This document shows positions 8,400-20,400 of a stretch of DNA of 37,928 nt, piece after piece. Positions within the stretch are counted from its first letter, which is position 1, and each line of letters opens with the position of its first letter. The DNA is taken from contig JALOPB010000017.1 in the NCBI GenBank assembly GCA_025454115.1, forward strand, positions 1-37,928, in the 5' to 3' direction. The translations under genes were made by a program, and so were the position numbers. The notes under the pieces are model-generated. The model ran no database searches and was not told the origin of the DNA. It saw only the letters and a list, made by a program, of their open reading frames with translations. This DNA is from Desulfobacterales bacterium (GTDB lineage: Bacteria; Desulfobacterota; Desulfobacteria; Desulfobacterales; SpSt-501).

Positions 8400-9191
8400 A
8401 TGAAACGTGCCCTGCTGGCGCTGGATGGGGCGTTTGTCCTCGGGTTGGGGCTTTACATGCTGCTTCTCACCCGAGCCGAAGCCTATGCGGCGTTTATGAA
8501 CCCCAGGTTCCGCCCGCTCACCGCTGCGGCGGCCGTCGGGTTTTTGATCGTGGGAGCGGCATTCCTGCTTCGCCCGGCCGGAGGCACCAACATACTGCGC
8601 ACCCTGTGCTATGCAATCTTAGGTATGCTGGCCCTAACTGCCGGTGACGGCACTTTAAAGGGTTCGGCCGGCTTTGCTGTCAGGCCTCCTCCTGAGATCA
8701 GGGTCGATCCAGACCCATATTTGGTCTGGAACGGAGATCGTTATCTCAAGTCGAATCCGGCCCGGCTTTTCCTGTCCGTGCAGGCTGATCCGGCCGCACG
8801 GTCGGATCAACGCTATGCCACGAGGGGCATCGTCAAACGCAGCGCCCAACTGGACCGGCTTGGGAAATTCGCCCTGCTGCGCGGAAACATGGTGTGCTGT
8901 TTGGCGGATGCCATCGCCATGGGAATGATGGTTGCCGACGAAGGGGTTCCCCCACCGCGGGACGGAGATTGGATCGTGGTCTTCGGGCGATTGCAGCTGC
9001 TGCCCGAGGCCGTCTTCATCACCGATCTGGGCGGCACGGACGAAGTCCCATTCTCGATGGTTCAGGACAAGGCTTTTCTTGCTGTGGAGGCCATCGAAAA
9101 AATGGAGCGGCCGCGTTTTCCGTATGTCTTCGAGTTGCCGCTGTCCGGCAAGGGGCCGCTTCGCCTGACAGGCGGCGATGACGATTATTAG
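8400..9191 (+). CDS. TIGR03943-like putative permease subunit (YcgQ-like)
   Basis: N-terminal TM helices (AAFMNPRFRPLTAAAAVGFLIVGAAFLL) and a soluble C-terminal domain (RGNMVCCLADAIAMGMMV...DGDWIVVFGRL). Directly downstream of the permease with a 4-bp gap. Confidence 0.7.
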   Translation: MKRALLALDGAFVLGLGLYMLLLTRAEAYAAFMNPRFRPLTAAAAVGFLIVGAAFLLRPAGGTNILRTLCYAILGMLALTAGDGTLKGSAGFAVRPPPEIRVDPDPYLVWNGDRYLKSNPARLFLSVQADPAARSDQRYATRGIVKRSAQLDRLGKFALLRGNMVCCLADAIAMGMMVADEGVPPPRDGDWIVVFGRLQLLPEAVFITDLGGTDEVPFSMVQDKAFLAVEAIEKMERPRFPYVFELPLSGKGPLRLTGGDDDY

Positions 9192-9200
9192 GAAACCACC

Positions 9201-10010
9201 ATGGTGCCAATGTTGAAAAATCGATTGCCATTCAGACTGGGCACCACCTCGTATGTGATACCCGACGATATCATTCCAAACGTCCGGTTTCTGGCAAACC
9301 AGGTGGATGACGTTGAAATCGTGCTCTTCGAGTCGACCGGTTTTTCCAACATTCCCTCCGAGGAGACCGTCCGCGCGCTCAGGGGGCTTGCCGCGCAGCA
9401 CGATCTGACCTATACGGTTCACCTGCCGATCGACATTCACACCGGCCATGCCGAATCCGGCGAGCGCCACCGGGCGATAGACGTCTGTCGCCGCATCATC
9501 GCGCGCATGGGTCCCCTGGAACCCTTCGCCTACGTGCTTCACCTTGTCGGCGATCGCCGCGGGGACTCACCTTCCGACGACATACCGAGATGGCAGGCCC
9601 TTCACCGGGATTCCGTCCAGAGTCTCATTCAGGAGGTCCCGCCGGAGAAACTCTGCATCGAAAACCTGGACTATCCCTTCGATCTGACGGCTGACATCGT
9701 GCATGATCTCGGACTCTCTAACTGCACGGACATCGGCCATCTGCTGCTTTGCGGAAAAGATCCCCGCGACCATCTGAACCGCCATTTTGCTGAAACCCGG
9801 GTGTTCCATCTGCACGGCATTGAGAACGGTGTCGATCATCGTTCCGTCCATCATTTGGATGTGGACTTTCTACATTATTTGTTTCAGCGGATCTCAGGTA
9901 ACAGCTCAGCAGATCGCGTGCTCACGCTTGAAATTTTCAGAATGGAAGACTTTCTGAATTCGATGAATTGGATTGCAGGATGGCTCGATGAGAACAAACG
10001 CATCAGCTGA
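9201..10010 (+). CDS. Sugar-phosphate isomerase/epimerase-like TIM-barrel protein, CbiR-like (cobamide-remodelling phosphodiesterase)
   Basis: N-terminus LPFRLGTTSYVIPDDIIPNVRFLANQVDDVEIVLFES and metal-site segments YTVHLPIDIHTG, CIENLDYPFD, CTDIGHLLL, VFHLHGI, LTLEIF resemble CbiR/AP-endonuclease-2 family members. Confidence 0.65.
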   Translation: MVPMLKNRLPFRLGTTSYVIPDDIIPNVRFLANQVDDVEIVLFESTGFSNIPSEETVRALRGLAAQHDLTYTVHLPIDIHTGHAESGERHRAIDVCRRIIARMGPLEPFAYVLHLVGDRRGDSPSDDIPRWQALHRDSVQSLIQEVPPEKLCIENLDYPFDLTADIVHDLGLSNCTDIGHLLLCGKDPRDHLNRHFAETRVFHLHGIENGVDHRSVHHLDVDFLHYLFQRISGNSSADRVLTLEIFRMEDFLNSMNWIAGWLDENKRIS

Positions 10011-10089
10011 ACAGATGCTGCGGATGGCTGACATCTACACGCCGCTGTTCGACGATATGGTACACTTTCCAAAAGCGAACTGCAGGGAA

Positions 10090-10410
10090 TTAGCCTGTCT
10101 GCGTATTTTTCAACACTCTCAGCGCATTTTCAAGCTCTTCGGTTTGCCGATCGCTTTGCTCCGCCGCGTTGCGAATCCATCGGGCCGCCTCATCCGCTCC
10201 AGCTTTGCGTGCGTCCTCGGCCATGCTGCGATAGGTCGCGGCGTGGTCTCGGTTGTGCCGGATGCTATGTTGCAGACGGAGGATCAATCGTTCGCTGGGA
10301 GACAGCGAAGACCCAGCCACATGTTCGTCCTCATGATGGTGCGAATGCTCTTTTTCACTGTGATGATGCTGATGCTCATGATGATTGGGGACTGAATTCT
10401 CCCGGTGCAT
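10090..10410 (-). CDS. Small histidine-rich protein
   Basis: 106 aa beginning MHRENSVPNHHEHQHHHSEKEHSHHHEDEHVAG followed by a predicted helical region (PSERLILRLQHSIRHNRDHAATYRSMAEDARKAGADEAARWIRNAAEQSDRQTEELENAL). Confidence 0.65.
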   Translation of the reverse strand: MHRENSVPNHHEHQHHHSEKEHSHHHEDEHVAGSSLSPSERLILRLQHSIRHNRDHAATYRSMAEDARKAGADEAARWIRNAAEQSDRQTEELENALRVLKNTQTG

Positions 10411-10614
10411 AGTACAACTCCTCTCTTCAACCGCAGGTATGTAGTGCGAATATCCTGCAACCTAAAATAGCATTGTTCTTCAAAAAGATAAATAGGTCTA
10501 CGTCGAGCAGGCTTTGTTAACATCCCGATTTGACATCGATCTCGTTCCAGAATATCAATAAGCAATATATGTTACCCGACTTCTTCCCATCAATAGGAGA
10601 AACCAGCGGAGATT

Positions 10615-11505
10615 ATGAAGCGAATAAAACTGGCACGAATGGACTGTGAACGGGTCAGCCGCGAAATCGCCGATTTTGTCATCGATCAGGTTCAATACAC
10701 CCGAACCACCGGCTGTGTCGTGGGGCTTTCCGGCGGAGTGGATTCGAGCACAACGGCGGCTCTGATCAAGCGGGCCTTCGATCGTCATGCCGCTGCACGA
10801 TATGAACTGGTTGGCTACATCCTTCCCTCCGGTCTCAACAAGCATGCTGACATTCAGGACGCAGAGGGCGTGGCTCGGCACCTCGGCATCCGTTTCGAAA
10901 TCCACAGCATCGAACAGCCGGTGGAGGGCTTCCGCGCAACCAACTCCGAAGCCTTTGATAGCATTTTCCACAAAGGTAACATGATCTCACGCGTGCGGGC
11001 AAACGTGCTTTCCACCAAGGCGGCCACCGAACATAAGATCGTTGCCGGTACTGGCAACAAGGACGAGGATTTCGGGATTGGCTATTATACCCTCTTTGGC
11101 GACGGAGCGGTTCACCTCAGCCCGATTGGTGGTCTTTCCAAGCGACTGGTGCGCGAGATGGCGGGCTATCTGGGACTGGGCGACCATATTGTCAACCGGG
11201 TACCCACCGCGGGTCTCGAGCCCGAACAGAGCGACTATAAAGACTTGGGCTACGACTACGATGTCGTGGAATTGGTATCGGAGGGCTATGTACAGGGATT
11301 AACGCCCGCTGAACTCGCTCGCCACGAGCAGATCGCACCGCTGGTCGAAAATCAGTTGGCGCATTACCGGAGGGTATTCGTCGCTGCCAAGTTCACCAGT
11401 GTGCAGCAGGTAGTCGAAGATGTGTTACGCCGTCACGAAATCGCAAAGGGGAAGATGAAAATCATTCATCCCCCCTCACCCAAGATTTCATTTACCTACG
11501 AATGA
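10615..11505 (+). CDS. nadE: NAD+ synthase
   Basis: P-loop SGGVDSSTTAALIKRAF, GTGNKDEDFGIGYYTLFGDGAVHLSPIGGLSKRLVREMAGYLG, PTAGLEPEQSDYKDLGYDYD. Confidence 0.93.
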   Translation: MKRIKLARMDCERVSREIADFVIDQVQYTRTTGCVVGLSGGVDSSTTAALIKRAFDRHAAARYELVGYILPSGLNKHADIQDAEGVARHLGIRFEIHSIEQPVEGFRATNSEAFDSIFHKGNMISRVRANVLSTKAATEHKIVAGTGNKDEDFGIGYYTLFGDGAVHLSPIGGLSKRLVREMAGYLGLGDHIVNRVPTAGLEPEQSDYKDLGYDYDVVELVSEGYVQGLTPAELARHEQIAPLVENQLAHYRRVFVAAKFTSVQQVVEDVLRRHEIAKGKMKIIHPPSPKISFTYE

Positions 11506-11534
11506 AGAATCAGTTATTGAAAAAGATCCGGGAA

Positions 11535-12326
11535 TTAGGTTCTCAGGCATCTCAATTTGGCAAGATCTTCGGCATATCCGTAAAGATGGAGGCCCTTGCT
11601 CTCGACGATCATTTCCCCGTCCTTCACGCCGATTTCAGCAGCCATGTATTCTTTTAGGTTTTGAATGGCAGCCAGGTTGGCCGGAAACCCGTTCCACAAA
11701 TCCCAGGAACGGAAATAGATCACAAAGTGCAAAAGCCCGTCCTGAACCCGGGTGTCGATGGATCTCAGGCATGGCGGATCCAAAAGGGTAATGTCGGAAG
11801 GGTGGGCCACCTGCAGCACCATCTGATTATTGCGGTGGCCGAACTTCTTATAGGTTTCGATCACCCACTCGATCTGGTTCAGGTAGAGGCTGCCGTTTTC
11901 TTCAAAAAGAACCCTGCCGTCCACCTCCCGCCGATCGATGATCTCCTGGTTATCCTCCCGCCACCATTTCAATTTATCGCCGGTGATCGGAACTCGCGTC
12001 AAGCGCTCGCCATAGGTGTAGGATTCTCCGGGCTCCTTTCTCGCAGACATAAGGTATTCGATATAGGCTCGACTATAGCCTGGTCCGCCATAGATATAAT
12101 CATGTTCAACTGGGTTGGGGATTCCGCAACTCGGCGGGATGTCCGGAATAAGCGGCAGCGTACCCGGATATTTCACATGGCCGGTAAAAAAGTCATATTC
12201 TAACCGAGTTTGTCCGGCATAGGACCCACGATCGATCACAAACCGGCTGCCGTGATCCAAAATATTGTGAACCGCTTGGAACCAAAGATCGGGAAGATCA
12301 CGTGCCTGAATTTGATGGATGTTCAT
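11535..12326 (-). CDS. Divergent thymidylate synthase (ThyA)-family protein
   Basis: Catalytic-region match: DPPCLRSIDTRVQDGLLHFVIYFRSWDLWNGFPANLAAIQNLKEYMAAEIGVKDGEMIVESKGLHLYGYAEDLAKL, aligning by eye to ThyA PPCH...LYQRSCDVFLGLPFNIASY...GDxHLYxNH. Confidence 0.75.
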   Translation of the reverse strand: MNIHQIQARDLPDLWFQAVHNILDHGSRFVIDRGSYAGQTRLEYDFFTGHVKYPGTLPLIPDIPPSCGIPNPVEHDYIYGGPGYSRAYIEYLMSARKEPGESYTYGERLTRVPITGDKLKWWREDNQEIIDRREVDGRVLFEENGSLYLNQIEWVIETYKKFGHRNNQMVLQVAHPSDITLLDPPCLRSIDTRVQDGLLHFVIYFRSWDLWNGFPANLAAIQNLKEYMAAEIGVKDGEMIVESKGLHLYGYAEDLAKLRCLRT

Positions 12327-14777
<2,451 letters not shown>

Positions 14778-14791
14778 CTACTGAAAAATTT

Positions 14792-15919
14792 TTATAGTCT
14801 CATCGGCATGATAACACTTAAATAGGATTTGTCCTTTTCACCCTCGATAAGACAAGGTCTTTCCTCGTTTACAATGTTCAAGGACACATTTTCATCATCG
14901 ATAACGTTCAACGTATCAATGAAAAATTTAGGATTAAACATAACCGTTATTTTCTTACCATTGAATTCAATAGGCATGTCCTCTTTTGATTCACCAATTT
15001 CAGGATTAGTAGATGAAATCGTAAGTAGGTTTTGGTCAAAATTAAATATAACACCTTTATATTCATCCGAAGATAAAATGGACATCCGTTTGAGCATCAT
15101 TAAAAACATCTGACGATTCATGATTAGGTTGTGGCCGGCTGGCTTAATGATAATATCCGAATATTTTGGAAACTCACCCTCAAGCAATCGGATGATGAGC
15201 GTTTCACTATCTTTCTTAACGATAAAATTGTTATCTTTAAAGGCAGCACGAACACTTCCTTCTGTTTCCAAAAATTTTCCAACTTCAACCAAACTCTTTT
15301 TGGGTATGAGAACCCCGGTACCATAAATTAAACTATCCGTTGGTTCAAAAACAAAATCCGCCTTGGAAAGACGGCTGCCATCAGTGGACACCAATCTAAA
15401 AATTTTCTTTTCATTTTCTTCTATTCTCTCTGCATATACTCCGATAATATGCGTTCTACGATCATCAGCCGCAGCTCCGATAATAACCGATTTAGCTATC
15501 ATCTCGGATAGCATGGATGACTCAATTTCAAAAAAATCAGCACTTTCGATCTTCGGTATTTCCGGAAAATCATCAGGGTTCAATCCAACGATATGATATT
15601 CAACGTTTTTGTTTCCAATTTCAATCCAATGATTTTCTTTTTCTTGTAATAATATTTCGTCACTTGGAAAATCCTTAAATATTTCAAATAGTTTTCTAGA
15701 ATTAATGGCTGCCATTCCATGAGCTTCAACCTTTGCAGAGTAGTTGCCTTCAAACCCGGTTTCTAGGTCGGTAGCTGATAGGCAAAGACCAGCATCCGTT
15801 GTTCGTAGCAAGACATTGGTGGTAATGGCTAAATTGGTTTTTCGACCAGTAATACCTTGAATTCTTGCTAAAACCGGAAGAATGTCAGCTTTCCGAACAG
15901 TCACTCTCATCTTAATCAC
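14792..15919 (-). CDS. dnaN: DNA polymerase III subunit beta (sliding clamp)
   Basis: 375 aa: MRVTVRKADILPVLARIQGITGRKTNLAITTNVLLRTTDAGLCLSATDLETGFEG...C-terminal KSYLSVIMPMRL. Immediately upstream of gyrB. Confidence 0.95.
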   Translation of the reverse strand: MIKMRVTVRKADILPVLARIQGITGRKTNLAITTNVLLRTTDAGLCLSATDLETGFEGNYSAKVEAHGMAAINSRKLFEIFKDFPSDEILLQEKENHWIEIGNKNVEYHIVGLNPDDFPEIPKIESADFFEIESSMLSEMIAKSVIIGAAADDRRTHIIGVYAERIEENEKKIFRLVSTDGSRLSKADFVFEPTDSLIYGTGVLIPKKSLVEVGKFLETEGSVRAAFKDNNFIVKKDSETLIIRLLEGEFPKYSDIIIKPAGHNLIMNRQMFLMMLKRMSILSSDEYKGVIFNFDQNLLTISSTNPEIGESKEDMPIEFNGKKITVMFNPKFFIDTLNVIDDENVSLNIVNEERPCLIEGEKDKSYLSVIMPMRL

Positions 15920-15984
15920 CCTTACTCTTTTGTATGTTTAAGTTTTTTAAAAATAAAAGATAAATGATTAATAAGGAGTGTTAA

Positions 15985-16139
15985 TATGTTCATAACCTTT
16001 TAACTTATTAAAATAATTTATAAAAAATTAATGTTTAATGTCTAAAATAAATTCCTTAATTTAACGATTAAAGCCTTTTATGAGCATATGAGCTCGATAT
16101 GCTATAATCATATACGATTATGAACATTTTATGTTCAAA
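15985..16139. promoter_or_regulatory. AT-rich intergenic region with repeated TTATGARCA-type 9-mers and two inverted repeats; dnaN control region, possible replication-origin element
   Basis: TATGTTCATAA (15985-15995), TTATGAGCA (16078-16086), AGCATAT-gagctcg-ATATGCT (16083-16103), TTATGAACA (16118-16126), TGAACAT-ttt-ATGTTCA (16121-16137), all read directly upstream of dnaN. Confidence 0.45.
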
Positions 16140-16165
16140 TTATAAACCTTAAAAAGGGAACAGTT

Positions 16166-16726
16166 TCAAACGTCAATAGATCTGATCCATTTCTTAATAT
16201 TAGGAACAACCTTTGCGGACCATTTGGAGGTGACTCTTATTTTAATGAACGCCTTAAACGCCAGTTCAATAAAATTTGTAATTTTATTGAACTGTTCGGT
16301 CTTGTCCAGTAAGAAAATCTCCATTTCTTCCGGGCTTGGCGGAAGCGGTGGTCCTGGTGTTTTAAAGTTGCTTAAGTTGAGACTCTCCCCCTTTAAACTG
16401 AACTGCCATTGATGTTCCCCGGTTTTAAAAATAAGGCTTAGCTCAGTCAAAAGAGCGCCCTTTTTCAAAGCCAGACGCCCCTCTTCAAGTCCTGCATCAT
16501 CTCCTCTGATGGAAATACGTTCAAGGGATTTATTTTTCCGGTTTTCGAGAACGATACGGTTGCCTATTTCTAAGGCCGTACAGTCAGGGTCGATTACTCT
16601 GAAAGTATTCTGGTCAGTTTCGATGAGAAACCACAGCCAGGTGAGAAACTCATCCCCTAAGAAACGATAGCGGTTATATGCGACAGCCAGATCCAACATG
16701 ATATGAGAATATTTTCGTGTTGCCAA
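16166..16726 (-). CDS. Uncharacterised protein encoded directly downstream of the RdgC-like gene
   Basis: 186 aa ORF beginning right after the RdgC-like stop codon (16727/16726 junction); same strand, MATRKYSHIMLDLAVAYNRYRFLGDEFLTWLWFLIETDQ...; no family recognised. Confidence 0.75.
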   Translation of the reverse strand: MATRKYSHIMLDLAVAYNRYRFLGDEFLTWLWFLIETDQNTFRVIDPDCTALEIGNRIVLENRKNKSLERISIRGDDAGLEEGRLALKKGALLTELSLIFKTGEHQWQFSLKGESLNLSNFKTPGPPLPPSPEEMEIFLLDKTEQFNKITNFIELAFKAFIKIRVTSKWSAKVVPNIKKWIRSIDV

Positions 16727-17341
16727 TCAATCTGAAAAGGGTATAGGAGAAAGGCCTATCAAGACATCACGTTCCTGATCGGACAGGTCTGAAAGTAATT
16801 CAGCGGCCGTGTAGGGAAAAATACGAACCAATGAAAGGTCAAAGGAACGTTTGAATAGAGATTCCAAATCCTCGTTAGAAGAGCGAAGGCTTGAAAAAAA
16901 ATAAATATTCGACTTTTCATAATCCCATATTAAGTCGTAAACATTGGGAGTCGAGGGAATCCGTATCGCTAAATCCGTTATGACCTTGTCTTTAATAGCC
17001 TTCTTCTCGTCTTTGGATAAGAAGCGACGCTTGGTTTTATCTAAGCGCTTGAAGGTTTCAAGCGTCACGTATTTTTTTAGTAGTTTGGCGGGTATTGATT
17101 TACGATCCACGCGTAATGAAAAAATGAAGAAATTGCCAAACAGAAACGAGGACGTTTCAAAGTTTGGTGAAAATGGGTTTTCGAAAGATGTCCAACCAAC
17201 TGATTTTTCAGAGATATCCTCATCAATATCGGCAATGGCATTTTTTCTTAAGCCCTTGGCGACAGCTTCGGTTACCGGTTTTTCGATTTTGCCTTCGACA
17301 CGGTAGCGCGATATAGAAACAGATGACGATAAAAGTCCCAT
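16727..17341 (-). CDS. rdgC: RdgC-like recombination-associated protein
   Basis: Likely start at 17341: MGLLSSSVSISRYRVEGKIEKPVTEAVAKGLRKNAIADIDEDISEKSVGWTSFENPFSPNF...FFIFSLRVDRKSIPAKLLKKY...LSKDEKKAIKDKV, similar to the RdgC-annotated family. The longest ORF extends to 17482. Confidence 0.75.
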   Translation of the reverse strand: MGLLSSSVSISRYRVEGKIEKPVTEAVAKGLRKNAIADIDEDISEKSVGWTSFENPFSPNFETSSFLFGNFFIFSLRVDRKSIPAKLLKKYVTLETFKRLDKTKRRFLSKDEKKAIKDKVITDLAIRIPSTPNVYDLIWDYEKSNIYFFSSLRSSNEDLESLFKRSFDLSLVRIFPYTAAELLSDLSDQERDVLIGLSPIPFSD

Positions 17342-17361
17342 GTGATAAATTCCGAATAAAA

Positions 17362-17377
17362 ACACCACATATGGTGT
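17362..17377. promoter_or_regulatory. Inverted repeat ACACCA-CATA-TGGTGT between rdgC and the EndoQ-UvrD gene (possible operator)
   Basis: Read directly, 21 bp upstream of the rdgC start codon. Confidence 0.4.
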
Positions 17378-17396
17378 AAAATAAAAATTACATAAA

Positions 17397-17425
17397 TATA
17401 TAGCGTATTTACTTGCTTGTGACAA
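17397..17425 (-). promoter_or_regulatory. Putative sigma70-type promoter for rdgC (TTGTCA-N17-TATATA)
   Basis: On the minus strand: TTGTCA (17425-17420), 17-bp spacer, TATATA (17402-17397), directed toward rdgC. Confidence 0.45.
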
Positions 17426-17439
17426 GTTAAATTTTACAC

Positions 17440-20400
17440 ATGAAAATAATCGCTGATTTGCATGTCCATTCCAAGTATTCAAGAGCCACCGCGCAGGACC
17501 TCAACCTGGAAAACCTATATGTATTTGCCCAACTAAAGGGTATTCAATTGGTCGGAACAGGCGATATTAGCCATCCCGTCTGGTTTAGAGAAATTGAAGC
17601 CAAGCTTGAACCCGCTGAAGCCGGGCTGTTGCGATTAAAGGGCGATGCTGCCAAAGCGCAGGACGAAAGGGTACCGCTCAATTGTCGAGGAACGGTTCGC
17701 TTCGTTTTGGTAACTGAAATCAGTAACATATATAAAAAAGCGGGTCGAACACGCAAAAATCATAATCTGGTGTTTGTTCCTGATTTGGAAGCAGCTCATA
17801 AACTCAGTCATCGGCTTGAACGAATAGGTAATATCCACTCCGATGGCAGGCCGATCTTAGGGCTAGACGCCAGGGACCTGCTGGAGGTGGTGCTGGAAAC
17901 ATCCGATGAGGCCTTCCTCGTACCGGCTCACATATGGACTCCCTGGTTTTCGGTGTTAGGGTCCAAATCAGGTTTTGACTCCATTAGCGAGTGTTTTGGA
18001 GATCTAACCCCTCATGTGTTTGCGGCTGAGACAGGTTTATCATCTGACCCGCCAATGAATTGGCGGGTATCCAGTTTGGATGAAATCACATTGATCTCGA
18101 ACTCGGATGCTCACTCCCCCTCAAATCTGGGGCGAGAGGCCAATATCTTCGACATTGAGTTGACCTTCCATGCATTGCGCGACGCTATCAAAAGCGCGGA
18201 TCCAAGTCGTTTTTTGGGAACCATCGAATTTTATCCGGAAGAAGGCAAGTACCACTTGGATGGTCACCGCAGCTGCGGCGTGCGTTTCGAGCCCAAACAG
18301 ACCGTAGATCAGCATGGCATCTGTCCGCAATGTGGCAAACCCCTCACGATTGGCGTTCTTAACCGGGTGGAGCAGTTGGCAGACCGCTCGGAAGCCCCAA
18401 AACCTAAGAGGGCGCGTCCCTATAACAACCTCATTCCGCTTGGCAGCATACTCGCTGAAATTTTACAAGTTGGCCCGAAAAGCCAAAAAGTATTGAGGAC
18501 TTACCGCACGGCGATCGAAAAGCTAGGGCCGGAATTGGCCATTCTGAATCAGTTGGACGTTCAGCGGATAGAGGAAGCGGGGATTCCGCTTCTAGCCGAA
18601 GCGGTACTGCGCATGCGTGAGAAGAAAGTCGAGATCCGTCCGGGATTTGACGGTGAGTATGGTACGATTAAGATCTTCAGCTCAGCAGACAGAGCGCGGA
18701 TTCGCGGCCAGAGAAACTTATTTGTCATGTCTGCAGATTCTGAAATCACATTGGGATCTGACCATCATCCGGATCCAACGCCGCATCCGCCGCTTCGAAC
18801 ATCGGAGATATTAGCGACTCCCGTGATCGATCCACCCTGCCGCGAACGTAAGGATGGCATGCCATGTCTTAATGCGGATCAGCAACAAGCGGTTGTTCAT
18901 GAGGCCATGAGACTCTTGATCGTGGCTGGTCCAGGTACAGGCAAAACGCATAGCCTCTCATGCCGCATCGCGCATATGATTACCCAAAGGAAGGTCGAGC
19001 CCCGCACCATATTAGCCGTGACCTTTACCAATAAGGCGGCCGGGGAGATGCGCTCGCGGCTGCGTGCGATGTTAGGTGATTCAACGTCGTTGCCATTCAT
19101 CGCTACGTTCCATTCTCTTTGCCTCAAATGGTTGCAGGAAATGAACCTAAACGAGGTCATTACCCTCATCGACGAATCCGAGCAGACCGAGCTCGTTGGC
19201 GAAGCAGTCGAGCGGGTTGTCAATAGTGGAATCATGGTTTCATTGAAGCCGATGGTTCTTCAGGATCGAATTATGCGCGCCAAACAAAACATGATGGCAG
19301 CCGATCAGCTGGAATCGACTGAATCCGATTCTCCGGAGGACCAGGGTTTTTATGCTGTCTATCGCACTTACCAACAACTGCTCGATAGTCAACGACTGGC
19401 GGATTTCGAGGATCTTATATTTAAAGTAGTAAATCGAATGGAGACCGATCCAGGGTTTCGGCAAGCCTGCCGGGAACGATTTCAGCACGTACTTGTCGAT
19501 GAATACCAGGACTTGAACCATGGGCAATACCGTATGATACGGGCATTGGCGCCTCCCCATGCCGATAGCGGCAGTTTATGTGTTATCGGCGATCCGGATC
19601 AAGCCATCTATGGCTTTCGCGGTTCCGATTCCGCATATTTCCGAAAATTTATAGAAGACTATCCTGATTCCGGCACCGTCACCCTTGCACGCAACTACCG
19701 CTCAACCAAAACCATTCTTTCCGCATCTCACCAAATCATCACTCAGGGTGGTTACGGCCGTCCGCGGGTCTATTCAAACATTGACGGCATCGAGACCATC
19801 AGTGTTATCGAACTTCCGAATGAGCATTCCGAGGCTGAATGCATCGCCAGGATCATCGAGTCGTTGGTCGGCGGAACCGGGTTTCATTCGATCGACACCG
19901 GCCGAGTCAGGGACCCCCATGAACCGGCTGGGTTCGGTTATGGTGATTTTGCCGTTCTGATGCGCACCCATGATCAGATGCGCATCCTGGCCGATGGTTT
20001 CAAGAAGTCAGGTGTTCCTTTCCAGACGGCGAACCGACGACAGCTGTTCAACCAACGGGGCGTTATCGAGCTGATTTCGCTGTTAAAACTCATTTCCGCT
20101 GCGGGCGGTTATAGCGATTTCGCTAGGGTGGCGGCGGTGATTGCTCCCGCACTCGGTAATAAAGCGGTTCGGGCATTCAGGCAGTGGGGATTGAAAAACC
20201 GCCTGGCGGTTAGAGAAGGATTGTCGGCTGCCACACGCTTTCCGATTCATGGCCTTAGCCGCAGTCAGCAACGTCAGCTGGGAGAATTGGGGGGTCGACT
20301 AGCCGTCCTCGTCCAGGAAACCGCTCATCTTGCAACTGCTGAAACCATCGCTTATTTGAAGGCGATTCCGCCCATCGCCCGGCTGCTGGACGACGATGAG

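Noticed and set aside
8655-9542. 295-aa minus-strand ORF
   Set aside because: Lies antisense to two well-supported plus-strand genes (TIGR03943-like and CbiR-like); no recognisable protein motifs; typical GC-rich shadow ORF.
10309-10395. Tandem-repeat-like CATGATG/GTGATGATG stretch
   Set aside because: Explained by His codons (CAT/CAC) of the His-rich protein on the minus strand rather than a separate repeat element.
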